Shown here one piece after another: positions 7,590 through 17,600 of a stretch of 61,328 bases of DNA. How positions within the stretch are numbered: position 1 is the first letter of the stretch; each line of letters starts with the position of its first letter. The DNA is from JAFGHJ01 sp964534175. Its GTDB lineage: Bacteria; Hydrothermota; UBA3072. The stretch is taken from NCBI GenBank assembly GCA_964534175.1, contig CAZHNS010000011.1:1-61328 (forward strand). The letters run 5' to 3'. The position numbers were made by a program, and so were the translations under genes. The notes beneath the pieces are model-generated. The model saw only the letters and a program-made list of their open reading frames with translations. It ran no database searches and was not told the origin of the DNA.

Positions 7590-8060
7590 CTATTCTTCGC
7601 TTTGTTTCAGGAGTTCGTCAAACTTAGTAACCTTTACCCCTGCTTCCTTAAGTATTTCTTTCGCGAATTCATCCGGATAACCATCTTTGTAAATAATCTC
7701 TTTTACTCCGGCATTTATTAACATCTTGGCACATGTAAAACAGGGATGAGTTGTCACATAGAGAGTAGAATCCTGTATTGAAATTCCCACCTTGGCTGCC
7801 TGAATTATAGCATTTTGCTCTGCGTGTATCGCTCTTGATAATTCCATTCTCTGCCCGGAAGGAATTTTGAGCTCATCTCTGAGACATCCTCCTCTTTCTT
7901 CGCAATGTATTATATTCTGAGGTGGACCGTTGTATCCCGTAGTTAATATACGTCTATCCCTCACAATGATTGCCCCGACTTTTCTTCTGAGGCATGTCGC
8001 TCTGGTACTCACAAGTTCTGTTATCTGCATGAAATATTCATGCCATGAAGGTCTACTCAT
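7590..8060 (-). CDS. comEB: dCMP deaminase
   Basis: 156 aa, the usual length for deoxycytidylate deaminase, which makes dUMP for thymidylate synthesis. Zinc site is intact: HAEQNA (His79, catalytic Glu81) and PCFTC (Cys107, Cys110). Additional landmarks are RKVGAIIVRDRRILTTGYNG and the extra zinc-ligand region HCEERGGCLRD, typical of the dCMP rather than the free cytidine enzymes. The start overlaps the end of the IMPase gene by 4 bases, implying translational coupling. Confidence 0.95.
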   Translation of the reverse strand: MSRPSWHEYFMQITELVSTRATCLRRKVGAIIVRDRRILTTGYNGPPQNIIHCEERGGCLRDELKIPSGQRMELSRAIHAEQNAIIQAAKVGISIQDSTLYVTTHPCFTCAKMLINAGVKEIIYKDGYPDEFAKEILKEAGVKVTKFDELLKQSEE

Positions 8061-8842
8061 AGCTTTTTTATAACCCCCTGCATTTCAGAATGAATTATTC
8101 CGTTTGATGCTACAACATTATCAGATTTATGATCCCACTTTTCGCCGTAAAAATTAGTAACCTTTCCTCCTGCTTCACGTACAATCAATCCCCCGGCTGA
8201 GACATCCCATATTTTAAGATATTTCTCCCAATAACCATCAAACCGACCACAGGCAACATAACAAAGATCCAGTGCCGCTGAACCAAGACGCCGCAGTCCT
8301 CTTGATTCCATAAGAAAAGCAGAAAATTCAGGAAGATTTGAATCTTCTTTTCTCTCCTTTATATAGGGAAATCCTGTCGCGAGAATACAATCACTGAGTT
8401 TCTCTCTTCCGGAAACAGAAATAGGATAATCATTTAGAAAGGCCTTTCCTTCTTTTTCCGCGTGAAATAATTCCTCATGGAAGGGGTCATAAACTACCCC
8501 TATTTTCAAATCCCCTTCCGCCTGGTACGCAATCGAAACACAAAACATCTGGATTCCGAAAGAGAAATTATTCGTTCCATCAAGAGGGTCGATGATGAAA
8601 GCTTCTTTTTCTTGCCAGTTACCTGGTTTTGTTTCCTCCGCTATTATTTCTACTCCCGGATACTTCTTTCTTATGGCGGAAATAATCGACTCTTCTGATT
8701 TCCTATCAGCTGTTGTTAAGAGCTCACTCCCTTCCTTGTTTTCAATTTCAAAATTTCCCCGAAAAAACTTCATGAGTATTTCGCCTGCTTCTACGGCGAT
8801 ATCTTTTAGAAATAAAAGCTTATCTGTATTCGTACTAACCAT
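8057..8842 (-). CDS. suhB: inositol monophosphatase family phosphatase
   Basis: 261 aa. Metal-dependent sugar/inositol phosphatase fold: VEIIAEE (65-70), the signature DPLDGTNNF (85-93) with Asp85 and Asp88, and WDVSAGGLIVREAGG with the third metal-binding Asp. These residues match the SuhB/IMPase active site. Members act on inositol-1-phosphate, fructose-1,6-bisphosphate, PAP or NAD(P); substrate here cannot be decided. Lies between lolA (20 bases upstream) and the dCMP deaminase gene (overlap). Confidence 0.92.
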   Translation of the reverse strand: MVSTNTDKLLFLKDIAVEAGEILMKFFRGNFEIENKEGSELLTTADRKSEESIISAIRKKYPGVEIIAEETKPGNWQEKEAFIIDPLDGTNNFSFGIQMFCVSIAYQAEGDLKIGVVYDPFHEELFHAEKEGKAFLNDYPISVSGREKLSDCILATGFPYIKERKEDSNLPEFSAFLMESRGLRRLGSAALDLCYVACGRFDGYWEKYLKIWDVSAGGLIVREAGGKVTNFYGEKWDHKSDNVVASNGIIHSEMQGVIKKL

Positions 8843-8862
8843 CTTTCATCATTCAATTTTAG

Positions 8863-9381
8863 TTATTCAGTAGAATAATTTAATGAGAAAAACTCTTCCT
8901 CATATGTCTTATTAAATTTGTATGAGCTGAAAGTAAACTCGCCCATTCCTGTTTCCTGAACAAATCTAATTTTTCCAGGCAGAAGATCTTTATTAAAACG
9001 TACAGAAATAGGATAATTGATTTCATCTTTCAAAGAAGAAAGGTGTACCCAGTTTGAGCTAACTGAATCTACTTTGTAGTTTACTGAGGGAGAAAACAAA
9101 ACATTGTAAAAAACCATCGGTGTTTTCCTGCGATAAATTTGATTGGTTTTTTCTCTCCAGATAAAAACAGAATCTCCTTTAAAAACCATAACCTCTCTTT
9201 CAGGGGCATAAACGTCTATTCTTGCTCTATCTCTTACCGCGTAAACCCTGCCGCTGAAATTCAGAGTATCTCCTTGAAAAAGAAGAATTTCAGTAAATTC
9301 ACATTCAAGAGATTTTACATCTTTTAGCTTTTCTGAAATTTCCGTCAAAACCGAAGAAACTAAAATTAACAGGAATATCAT
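8863..9381 (-). CDS. lolA: LolA-family lipoprotein carrier
   Basis: 172 aa with a short hydrophobic N-terminus (MIFLLILVSSVLT), consistent with export. The LolA half-barrel signature is seen as SLECEFTEILLFQGDTLNFSG, RARIDVYAPEREVMVFKGDSVFIW, and a late LPGKIRFVQETGMGEFTFSSY. LolA shuttles lipoproteins from inner to outer membrane through the periplasm, so its presence supports an outer membrane. Immediately downstream of ftsK (2-base gap), a coupling seen in other Gram-negatives. Confidence 0.82.
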   Translation of the reverse strand: MIFLLILVSSVLTEISEKLKDVKSLECEFTEILLFQGDTLNFSGRVYAVRDRARIDVYAPEREVMVFKGDSVFIWREKTNQIYRRKTPMVFYNVLFSPSVNYKVDSVSSNWVHLSSLKDEINYPISVRFNKDLLPGKIRFVQETGMGEFTFSSYKFNKTYEEEFFSLNYSTE

Positions 9382-9382
9382 T

Positions 9383-11707
9383 TTACCTCTCCCTTTTTAC
9401 TAAAACTTCCCGTGGCTTTGAACCCTTAAATTTCCCCACAATACCTGTTTTTTCCAACTGGTCAATTATCCTTCCGGCACGCGCATAACCAATTTTCAAT
9501 TTACGCTGCAGAAGTGACACTGAAGCTGTCTGCTGATCGATTATAATTTCTCTTGCTTCATTGTATAGTTCATCGAGCTCTCCGATTTCTCCGAAACCTT
9601 CCTCGACCAAAAGAAATTCTTCTATTTCTTCAGTAGGAGGATAATAATCGAGCTGGTCAACAAATTCCGTAAACTCATTCTCATCTATACCAAAGCGAAG
9701 ATCAAGCATCTTACTGAACTGTTCGATTCTTTCAGTTGCTCCGGGAAGTGTCCTGTCTGCGATAGCGTCGAGTACATCCTCTTCTTCTGCCAGCGCGCAA
9801 ATATCATCCGGATTTTTAAATCGATTTTTAAGTAAACTCCTTAAATGGTCAAGACCTATCAATGAAACTATTCTTCTTGCTTCTTCCACCGTCATGTACG
9901 GCCCGTGAAGTCTTTTAGCAATACCTTCGTCCGGCGGGACAAAAAGCATATCGCCGTTACCTAAAAGTTTTTCAGCGCCTTTAGAATCAAGGATAGTCTT
10001 CGAATCGTGCCCGGAGGCAACCTGAAAAGCAACTCTCGCGGGAAAATTAGCTTTTATTAAACCCGTTATTACATCTACCGATGGCCTTTGTGTAGCCAAT
10101 ACGAGATGTATACCTACCGCCCTGCTCATTTGAGCGAGCCTTATTACCGCATTTTCTACGTCTTTACCACTTCTCATCATCAAATCCGCGAGTTCATCGA
10201 TAATTATAAAAATATAAGGTTTCTTATCCTTTATCTTACTGTTGTACCCTTGAATATTTCTTACTCCAACTCGAGCAAATTCTTTATATCTCTGTTCCAT
10301 ACATTCTAAACTTTTAAGTAAATAATTTAGAGCTGTCGATTGATCGTTTATAACACTTCTAATCAAATGGGGTATTCCATTATAGACCGAGAGCTCTATC
10401 CTCTTTGGGTCTATCATTATGAAACGTATTTCTTTAGGTGTAGCCTTGTATAGCAGAGAAGTTATTATGGAATTTATAAAAACGGATTTCCCAGAACCGG
10501 TAGCTCCTGCAATAAGAATATGGGGCATTTGAGCAATCGAATAGTAGAAAGGATTACCTGTTATATTTTTACCAATAGGTACGTAAGTAATAGAGGAGCT
10601 ATTTTGAAAAGCCTCGTTCGCTATCAGACTTTTTAAAAATACGGTTTCTCTATTTTTGTTGGGAACTTCTATTCCCACAACTCCTTTGCCAGGTATAGGG
10701 GCAATAATTCTTATCTTTTCGGCGTGGAGCGCCAGCGCCAAATCATTGGCAAGATTCGATATCTTAGATAACTTAATTCCCAGGTCGGGTCTGAATTCAA
10801 AACGACTCACAACCGGGCCTCTCAAAACTCCGGTTATGCTTCCCGTTATCCCGAAACTTCCCAGTTTGCCTTCTATTATATTTTTATATTCTTTTACGGT
10901 TTCCGTAGACATCCATTCAACCGGAACAGGGTCCTTAAGAGCTTCCAGGAACCTCTTGCTATATTCGCCGGAACTCTTTTGATAAGAACCAAGACTTCTT
11001 ACTTTTTCTCTCTTTGGTTTTTCTTTCTCTGGCTCTTCTATTATTCTCGGCCGGCGTTCTGCCTTCTTTCTAAATTTACTTATGATTCTATCATCCGATG
11101 CAACAGGAATAACCCTTTCCTTTCTTTCAGGTAATAAGTTTTTAAGCTTACTTATAATGGGTTTAATATTGACTTTCCTCGCGGAAGGCTGGAGGTATGC
11201 GTAAAGAATTAAAAGACCCAGAAAAGAAATAAGAGTTACACTTCCGCCAAAGCTTAATTTTGATATAAGAAAAGACCCTATTACAGCTCCGATTTCTCCT
11301 TTTCTCTCGTTAGAGAGGCCCGGATTTATCGAAACAATGGCCAGCGCTATAAAAAATATCCAGAGAAATAAACCTCCTATTCGGTAAAATATATACTTAA
11401 CTTTATCCACAAATAGAGCAACAGCTGCAATAACAAAAATTATCGGCAAAAAATAGGAAAGAATTCCAAAAGTTTCGAACAGGCTTCTTGCTATTACACC
11501 ACCTACAATTCCTCCAAAATTATCATTCAAATCTCCTCTTGGAGCATAGGTCAAAAGCGACGATAAAACAAGAACGGAGAGAAAGAGAATAATCATACCG
11601 TTTATTACCATTTTCTTTCTCCCTTCCATGTCTCTTACCGTAATTATAAGGGATTTAATTATAAGCATCCCCAGGGATATCATTATCAATAAATTTAGTA
11701 TCTTCAT
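9383..11707 (-). CDS. ftsK: DNA translocase FtsK/SpoIIIE
   Basis: 774 aa from ATG 11707. Four to five N-terminal transmembrane helices (first about 175 residues) anchor it at the septum. A short basic linker follows, then the RecA-type motor with Walker A GATGSGKS (401-408) and Walker B IIIDELADLM, and a C-terminal winged-helix gamma domain (ASVSLLQRKLKIGYARAGRI) that reads chromosome polarity sites. It pumps chromosome ends to the dif site during division. The 5-codon longer start is disfavoured because the ATG at 11707 lies 6 bases after a consensus -10 (leaderless). First gene of a five-gene minus-strand operon. Confidence 0.96.
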   Translation of the reverse strand: MKILNLLIMISLGMLIIKSLIITVRDMEGRKKMVINGMIILFLSVLVLSSLLTYAPRGDLNDNFGGIVGGVIARSLFETFGILSYFLPIIFVIAAVALFVDKVKYIFYRIGGLFLWIFFIALAIVSINPGLSNERKGEIGAVIGSFLISKLSFGGSVTLISFLGLLILYAYLQPSARKVNIKPIISKLKNLLPERKERVIPVASDDRIISKFRKKAERRPRIIEEPEKEKPKREKVRSLGSYQKSSGEYSKRFLEALKDPVPVEWMSTETVKEYKNIIEGKLGSFGITGSITGVLRGPVVSRFEFRPDLGIKLSKISNLANDLALALHAEKIRIIAPIPGKGVVGIEVPNKNRETVFLKSLIANEAFQNSSSITYVPIGKNITGNPFYYSIAQMPHILIAGATGSGKSVFINSIITSLLYKATPKEIRFIMIDPKRIELSVYNGIPHLIRSVINDQSTALNYLLKSLECMEQRYKEFARVGVRNIQGYNSKIKDKKPYIFIIIDELADLMMRSGKDVENAVIRLAQMSRAVGIHLVLATQRPSVDVITGLIKANFPARVAFQVASGHDSKTILDSKGAEKLLGNGDMLFVPPDEGIAKRLHGPYMTVEEARRIVSLIGLDHLRSLLKNRFKNPDDICALAEEEDVLDAIADRTLPGATERIEQFSKMLDLRFGIDENEFTEFVDQLDYYPPTEEIEEFLLVEEGFGEIGELDELYNEAREIIIDQQTASVSLLQRKLKIGYARAGRIIDQLEKTGIVGKFKGSKPREVLVKRER

Positions 11708-11713
11708 ATCTGA

Positions 11714-11741
11714 ATAATACATCTCTCAATTAGTCTGTCAA
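11714..11741 (-). promoter_or_regulatory. promoter of the ftsK operon (leaderless)
   Basis: Minus strand TTGACA, 16-base spacer, TATTAT, 6 bases, ATG of ftsK. Confidence 0.75.
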
Positions 11742-11999
11742 GTTATCAACCACCAGATCAAAAAAGATTATCACAAGTTTTTTATTACTTAAGACCCAAC
11801 ACATAATCCTAAATTAACATTAAACAAAAACACTGAAACATAAAGAGAAAAACATGCTTTGTTGCTCTTTCGAAATTCAAAAACATTAAATATAGATCAA
11901 AAATTCATCTTGACACAAAGGAAACATTTATTACGATATACTAAAAGTGGCACCTAAGATTAAAGTATAGCGAAAAGATTACCAAAAAAATAAAAGGGG
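11742..11999. other. AT-rich spacer between divergent transcription units
   Basis: Part of the 408-base gap between ftsK and the sorting-domain gene. Contains no convincing ORF or RNA. TTGACA at about 11910 lacks a well-spaced -10. Only weak heptamer-like text is visible near 11786. The right-hand end holds the promoter at 12000. Confidence 0.5.
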
Positions 12000-12027
12000 T
12001 TGACAAAATCAAAAAAATAAATATAAT
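12000..12027 (+). promoter_or_regulatory. promoter of the sorting-domain protein gene
   Basis: TTGACA, 16-base spacer, TATAAT: near-perfect. Leader of about 80 bases ends in a GGGAGG Shine-Dalgarno 6 bases before ATG 12116. Confidence 0.85.
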
Positions 12028-12115
12028 ACTTTAAACTACAAAGTACTTTGATAGAAATTGCTGCTTAAATGAAAAAACGTAAATATAACTTGTTAGTATT
12101 ACAAGGGAGGTAATT

Positions 12116-14413
12116 ATGAAAGGTAAAATCAGTAAGTTGGTGCTGTTGCTCATTGCTTTGTGTGTCATTAGTGTTGCATATGCTCAAGAAATGAGAAGGG
12201 TTGATGTAGGAAAACTGCAGGCAAAAATTTTCGACGATGGGATAGAAAGTAGTAGCAATTTGTATGGCCTTGGTTATGCCACCTACTGCAGGGGCACTTA
12301 TACCGTGGGGTGGGATACGAATCAGGTAACAAGCTGGCCAGGAGGAATCCTTAGAAACGCCGGTACTTGCGTGGGAAGTCGAAACTGGACGGATACGCTC
12401 GACAATGTCTGGCCTTATCATGTCACAGGACATTGCGCCGATTCCTCAACTCTTAGTAATAACCCTTATCAATTTACCATTCCAGATGGAGAAGGGTATA
12501 CTATTCATAGATACTTTAGATATCCCCCACCTCAAATAGTAGTTAACGGAAAGCATTGTGAACCACCCTTTGGTTTACCGGGAGACGAGGTAGCACCTGA
12601 GAAAATATGGGGAACTGCAGATATGATGGTTGAATGCCATTACAGGCTTTCAAACGGTATAGACGTTTACCAGAGAAATCTTTCCTGGAGCCAAAAAGGC
12701 CATGATGACTATGTGGTATGGGATTTGACATTTGTGAATACCGGAAACACTGACCGGGATATGGAAATCGAGCTTCCGGGACAAACATTGGATTCTGCGA
12801 TTATTATGAAACACTACCAGGCAATGCCAAACTCAGGGCTTTATCCTTTTGGCAGCTGGGCTGGAGTAACAAAAGACCATGATACGAGACTTAGCTATCC
12901 CCAGGATGATGATTCTCTTAGGATGAGTTATGTGGCTCTCGCAAGAAAAGCAGATTTTACTCACGATTCTTACGGTGACAGATGCGAGAAAGATTGGGGT
13001 GGAGACCTGGACCTCGAGGACGGATGCTGCTGGACCGGACATGCGATTTTATTCGCACCAAAAAACAACGATGTTCCGCAAAGTTATCCTATTGTGGATG
13101 TTGCCGCAAGCAACGACCCTGCCCAGCCAAGTATGCACAGCACAATAGAAAAGATAGGAGCCGTCAGTGATTTTTTAAATGATATGGAGGACCTTGTTGA
13201 TACCGCCGATCATCGGGAATTATACAGGATTATGAGGATGGGTATCCATGGTTACGATGATACTACGATTGCAGAATGCTGGAACGTATATGATATGAGT
13301 GTCATGTATGACGTATACGATACAACAGCTATAGGCGTACCCACTTATTATGACCAGCCACAGGATAGGATGGGAGAGTTGGATCTCTTTCGCGGACAGT
13401 ATTTCCCCAGAGACTGGTCATATTATACATTCAGTACTGGGCCGAAATTTTCTATAGGACCTTATAATATGGAATACCAAGATACCTTAAGATTCGTTTA
13501 CGCGGTTGTAGCTGGTTCAGTGAGCAGAAAAACAACCTACGTTCTCAGCGATATGAGGTCTGATACTAATGCCAGTAATTACGAATGGCTCGCCGAGATG
13601 GATTCAGCCGAAATAAGAGAAGAATATGAGAGGAGAGACCCTGTGGCTGAACTATTTGGAGACGAAGTATATATGGGATATATGGGAGGAGGATTAAATG
13701 AAATTGCCACGGATTATGTTATTTCGACCGGTAAGGATTCTCTTTTCGCGAATGGAATGGCGGCACAGCGTAACTTCAATATGAATTATAATATTCCCTC
13801 TTCTCCTGCTCCTCCTTCTGTCTTTGAAATCGATTCAGTAGCGAACGCTATACACCTTAACTGGGAATACGAACTGGCCTTCCAGCCTGCCAATCTCGCA
13901 GGATTTAAAATATACAGGGCTATAGGCTCGACAGAGTACTGGCCTGCAGGAGATAGTGCAATCGGCGACTGGGTTCTTCTGGACAGCATAAGCCCTCTTG
14001 AATCGAGTTACATTGATTCATTTATTCTAGAAGGTATTGATTATTATTATGCAATAACCGCTTTAAATGACGATGGTATAGAAAGCGGGATTTATCTAAC
14101 TATGATGCCCGAGGACTGTTGGGAACCATCAGGGATTAAGGTCCAAACATCTTCTTTCAAAGGGTTGGAAATATCTTCTTCTGTTTTTTCGAAGTCTTTA
14201 GTAGTAAAATATACCCTATCCGAAAGTATTCCTGTTACTCTATCCATGTTCGATATAAGTGGACGATGTGTGGAAACTTTCCTCTCCCAGAAAAGCCATG
14301 GCCCCGGCGAACACACTTTAGAAATTAAACCTTCCTTACCTTCGGGTATTTACTTTTTGAACCTCAAAGCAGGAAAAGATTCAGATTGCAAAAAATGTGT
14401 GCTGCTTGAATAA
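12116..14413 (+). CDS. secreted protein with FN3 domain and C-terminal sorting domain
   Basis: 765 aa. Sec signal peptide (MKGKISKLVLLLIALCVISV, cut after AYAQ). A large unrecognised N-terminal beta-rich region (30-560) carries many Cys and aromatic residues. An FN3-like module follows (about 560-665; IHLNWEYELAFQPANLAGFK, then YYYAITALNDDG). The C-terminus (about 695-765) is the Por/type IX-type sorting domain: VVKYTLSESIPVTLSMFDIS, GRCVETF, HTLEIKPSLPSGIYFLNLKA. Such domains direct export across the outer membrane and surface attachment. Own promoter and own strong terminator, so monocistronic and probably well expressed. Role unknown. Confidence 0.82.
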   Translation: MKGKISKLVLLLIALCVISVAYAQEMRRVDVGKLQAKIFDDGIESSSNLYGLGYATYCRGTYTVGWDTNQVTSWPGGILRNAGTCVGSRNWTDTLDNVWPYHVTGHCADSSTLSNNPYQFTIPDGEGYTIHRYFRYPPPQIVVNGKHCEPPFGLPGDEVAPEKIWGTADMMVECHYRLSNGIDVYQRNLSWSQKGHDDYVVWDLTFVNTGNTDRDMEIELPGQTLDSAIIMKHYQAMPNSGLYPFGSWAGVTKDHDTRLSYPQDDDSLRMSYVALARKADFTHDSYGDRCEKDWGGDLDLEDGCCWTGHAILFAPKNNDVPQSYPIVDVAASNDPAQPSMHSTIEKIGAVSDFLNDMEDLVDTADHRELYRIMRMGIHGYDDTTIAECWNVYDMSVMYDVYDTTAIGVPTYYDQPQDRMGELDLFRGQYFPRDWSYYTFSTGPKFSIGPYNMEYQDTLRFVYAVVAGSVSRKTTYVLSDMRSDTNASNYEWLAEMDSAEIREEYERRDPVAELFGDEVYMGYMGGGLNEIATDYVISTGKDSLFANGMAAQRNFNMNYNIPSSPAPPSVFEIDSVANAIHLNWEYELAFQPANLAGFKIYRAIGSTEYWPAGDSAIGDWVLLDSISPLESSYIDSFILEGIDYYYAITALNDDGIESGIYLTMMPEDCWEPSGIKVQTSSFKGLEISSSVFSKSLVVKYTLSESIPVTLSMFDISGRCVETFLSQKSHGPGEHTLEIKPSLPSGIYFLNLKAGKDSDCKKCVLLE

Positions 14414-14453
14414 GAACCATGTAATTAATACATTAACAAACTAACTTTGTATT

Positions 14454-14483
14454 GCCAACAGCCGTCAGCAGACGGCTGTTGGC
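14454..14483 (+). terminator. strong hairpin terminator
   Basis: Perfect 13-bp stem GCCAACAGCCGTC (14454-14466), loop AGCA, complementary arm to 14483, then TTTCC. Follows the sorting-domain protein gene by 40 bases. The T-tract is short, but the stem is by far the strongest on this strand nearby. Confidence 0.75.
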
Positions 14484-14568
14484 TTTCCAGCTTAAACCCA
14501 AATCCCAAAAACCAAATTCTAATACTCGTATTGATTATTATTAATTTAAAATTCAAAAATTTTTGTTC

Positions 14569-14597
14569 TTGACAAAAGGGTTAAAAATCAGTAGTAT
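14569..14597 (+). promoter_or_regulatory. promoter of the envelope operon
   Basis: TTGACA, 17-base spacer, TAGTAT, followed by an 80-base leader and an AAGGAGGG Shine-Dalgarno before ATG 14679. Confidence 0.7.
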
Positions 14598-14678
14598 GTT
14601 ATAAGATTACACATTAGAGATTTCATGAGAAATATTTAATTTTATTATTAACTTTATAATTTTGTATAAGGAGGGATT

Positions 14679-17600
14679 ATGAAGTGTTGTCGTTTTATGC
14701 TTTTTGTTTTGGTTCTTGTTCTCTTAAGCCTCCCAGTTCACGCACAGTTTTCATTGCGAATTAAGCCACCACCACCAAATCAGTTGGATATAGAAGACCT
14801 CTGGAGTGTCGATGTCACCAACAACACAGGTGAACCGCACATGGTCTATTTCCACGGAGAAATCACAGAAGTCAGGAAAGGTTTGCTTTTTAGGGGTAAT
14901 TCGAACGAGTTCGAATCTCCGCCCGGGAGAAAAAGAATAACCTCGAGAGACGTAAGAACCTTAAGGGACGAATGGTACAGAGAGGAATATGAAGAATTCT
15001 TAATTAGAACCGGAACCGTACCCGCGGGCAGTTACGATGCCTGTGTGTATTTAATAGATGCTGCCACAGGACAAGAACTTGCGCAGCAATGCATACATAT
15101 AGAAGTTCGTCCGGCAGCTCCCCCACGACTTATTTCACCCAGGAGGGATGAGTCGTTAAAAATCAAACGTCCTATTTTCACCTGGACCAAACCCGCTCCC
15201 TTACCCGCCGATCAAAGAGTTGTATATAAATTCAAAATCGTCGAGGTCTACAAAGGGCAAACAAAAGAAGAAGCAATAAGGTCCAATCCTCCCTGGTATG
15301 AAGAAGATAGGATAACCAGGACAAGCTTCCAATACCCTCTGAGAGCAAAAGCTTTAGATCCCGAAAGGAATTATGCCTGGCAGGTTCAGGCTTTTTATGA
15401 AGAAGGTTTCCCCCTGGGTACAAATCGTGGTATGAGTGATATATGGAGAGTTAATCCGGAAATTTTGGGAGAACTGAGACCATTAAGACCCGAAATTTTA
15501 AAAATAGGTGAGTTTGTAATAACTGATGTAACTTTTACTTCCTACTCACTCGATTCCCTTTCGGGAAGCGGAAAGTCGTTCTTCTTAAAAAAGACTGCTC
15601 CCGACCATTTCGGCGGTCCTATGTTTATTTATGTTAAAATACCATTTAATGTTGATTTTGAAAATTTGAGTACTGATTGGTCAAGCGGCGATACGGCAAA
15701 TATTATTTCAGGAGACATAGAAGAAAGTTTTTCTTCGCCAGTGCTGGTACCGGTTGAAGGTTACCACGTCTTAGTGCATGATATACATATGTGGCCCGAT
15801 TCAGCACACGGCTCAGTCGGGGTTAAACTTTCCTGTCTGTATGATACAGCCAGCTGCGAACCTGTAGAACTCGGACCTTTTGGCTCAAAACTTTCACCTC
15901 TTCCTGATATCCATAGGCAACTCGGAGTCGCAGACAGAGGTCCTTACAGGTTAGGAGAAACAGGTATAATAATTCAATCTAAGGACGAAGTGTTAGTCGA
16001 TCTCAGTAGAACGATCACTCCCAGTAAAGTAGAAATAAGCATGAAGAAAGGCGAGACTATCGAGCAGCCGGATATGGACACCTGTAATACGGGTTACCTT
16101 TACGGTAAATATACTTTCACCAATGGTGTTCTTGCTCCAGGCGGATTTAGCGCGACGTTAGAGCTCGAAAATCCATGGAAATTTCATTCTTTAATCCCCA
16201 TGGGATTCGAAGTTAATCTCACAGATGGAGAACTCGAAATTGATAAGTGTAAAGTAAAGAAAGGAAAGTTTGTAAACGGAAATATAGTTCTTCCCTCCGA
16301 CAGTAACGGAGTTCTGGACCCAACAGACAAAGCTGTTATCGCGACTTACGACTCTCTTCTTGTAGATTCAATCTTAGACCTCTATGCCAATGTTGAAGTA
16401 AAAGAAGAAATGCAGTGGGGAGGGTTCGGATTACGTGCCACTTATACATTTTTCAAACTTCCCGCAAAACCGTACGCCTATCATACAGTTGTAAAAAGCG
16501 ACACTTTTGATAGAGTGGAAACCGATACTTTGATAGGTTTGGTAGTACCCTTCTTTGGAGCAACACATGATGCTTTAAATGTATATTCAGGAGACGTAAA
16601 TAAAACTCTGAAGTTCGAAAAAATGGGTGGCTACGATAATATGAAGAGGAAGATAGGATGGTTTAATCTGGAGATGCAGGGTATAAGAGGGCATTTGGGT
16701 TCCAATGTGGAAACTCCGGATATGAAAGCCAAACTCGGTATACCAAGTAAAACAGGGTATCTAGCCGACAGTAGTTTTAATACCACATTTACTCACGATG
16801 AGGATGATACCACCTTTATGAAATTCTGGTTCGTTGGTAATTCCTCTTTTGATACTGATTTAAGGGGATGGTTTAACATTCCATCTCCTTCTGGTATAAA
16901 ACCCCCATTCAGAGAAGTCGGAGTTACTTCCACTGCAAGTTTCGCGGGTGGAAATGCCTTCTTCCAGGACACGCTTGAACTCGATTACTGGGGAGTTGGC
17001 TTAACTTCAAAAAGAGGAGTTATCAGTGTAAGAATAGGAGAAATTGTCTACACAAATGCTGAGATTTACGAACCCGTGCACTTCAGCAAAGGATTCAATA
17101 TAATCTGGGGAGAAATGCTCGCCGATGGAGATCTGGGAGAATTTTATTTCAACCACAACGCGGCATACCAGAAATTTGACGGATTCCCGATTACGCTCGA
17201 TTCTGCCGGGCTTTCTAAATATGTAGCTTCAAAACCGGGAGAGCTTGTAGTTAGAAGCGGCATTCATTTCAACTTTTTTGGAGAACCGGACACATTGATT
17301 ACCGTACATGATGCAAAACATACTGTATCCACCCCACCTTTCAACGGACGTCTCGTTACAATAGATCCCGAGGAATTCGCTCTGTTTAGAAATTGGGGCT
17401 CGGGTGTTGCGGATATGGATTTCGATGAGATTGGTTATGACGATGCGGATCAAAACGGGTTTATAGGTAATGGAGAAGTCGACTTTGACTTCTTCGCGAA
17501 TTCTCCCGTCAATGCCGAAATCGAACTCGATAGTTTATATATAAAAATTTGTGTTTTAGAAACACAGGTACACGATTTACTGCTCCTCGATGTAGAATTA

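Noticed and set aside
11742..11999. Hidden small RNA or riboswitch upstream of the sorting-domain gene
   Set aside because: No conserved stem-loop set or recognisable riboswitch motif; the region is plain AT-rich text.
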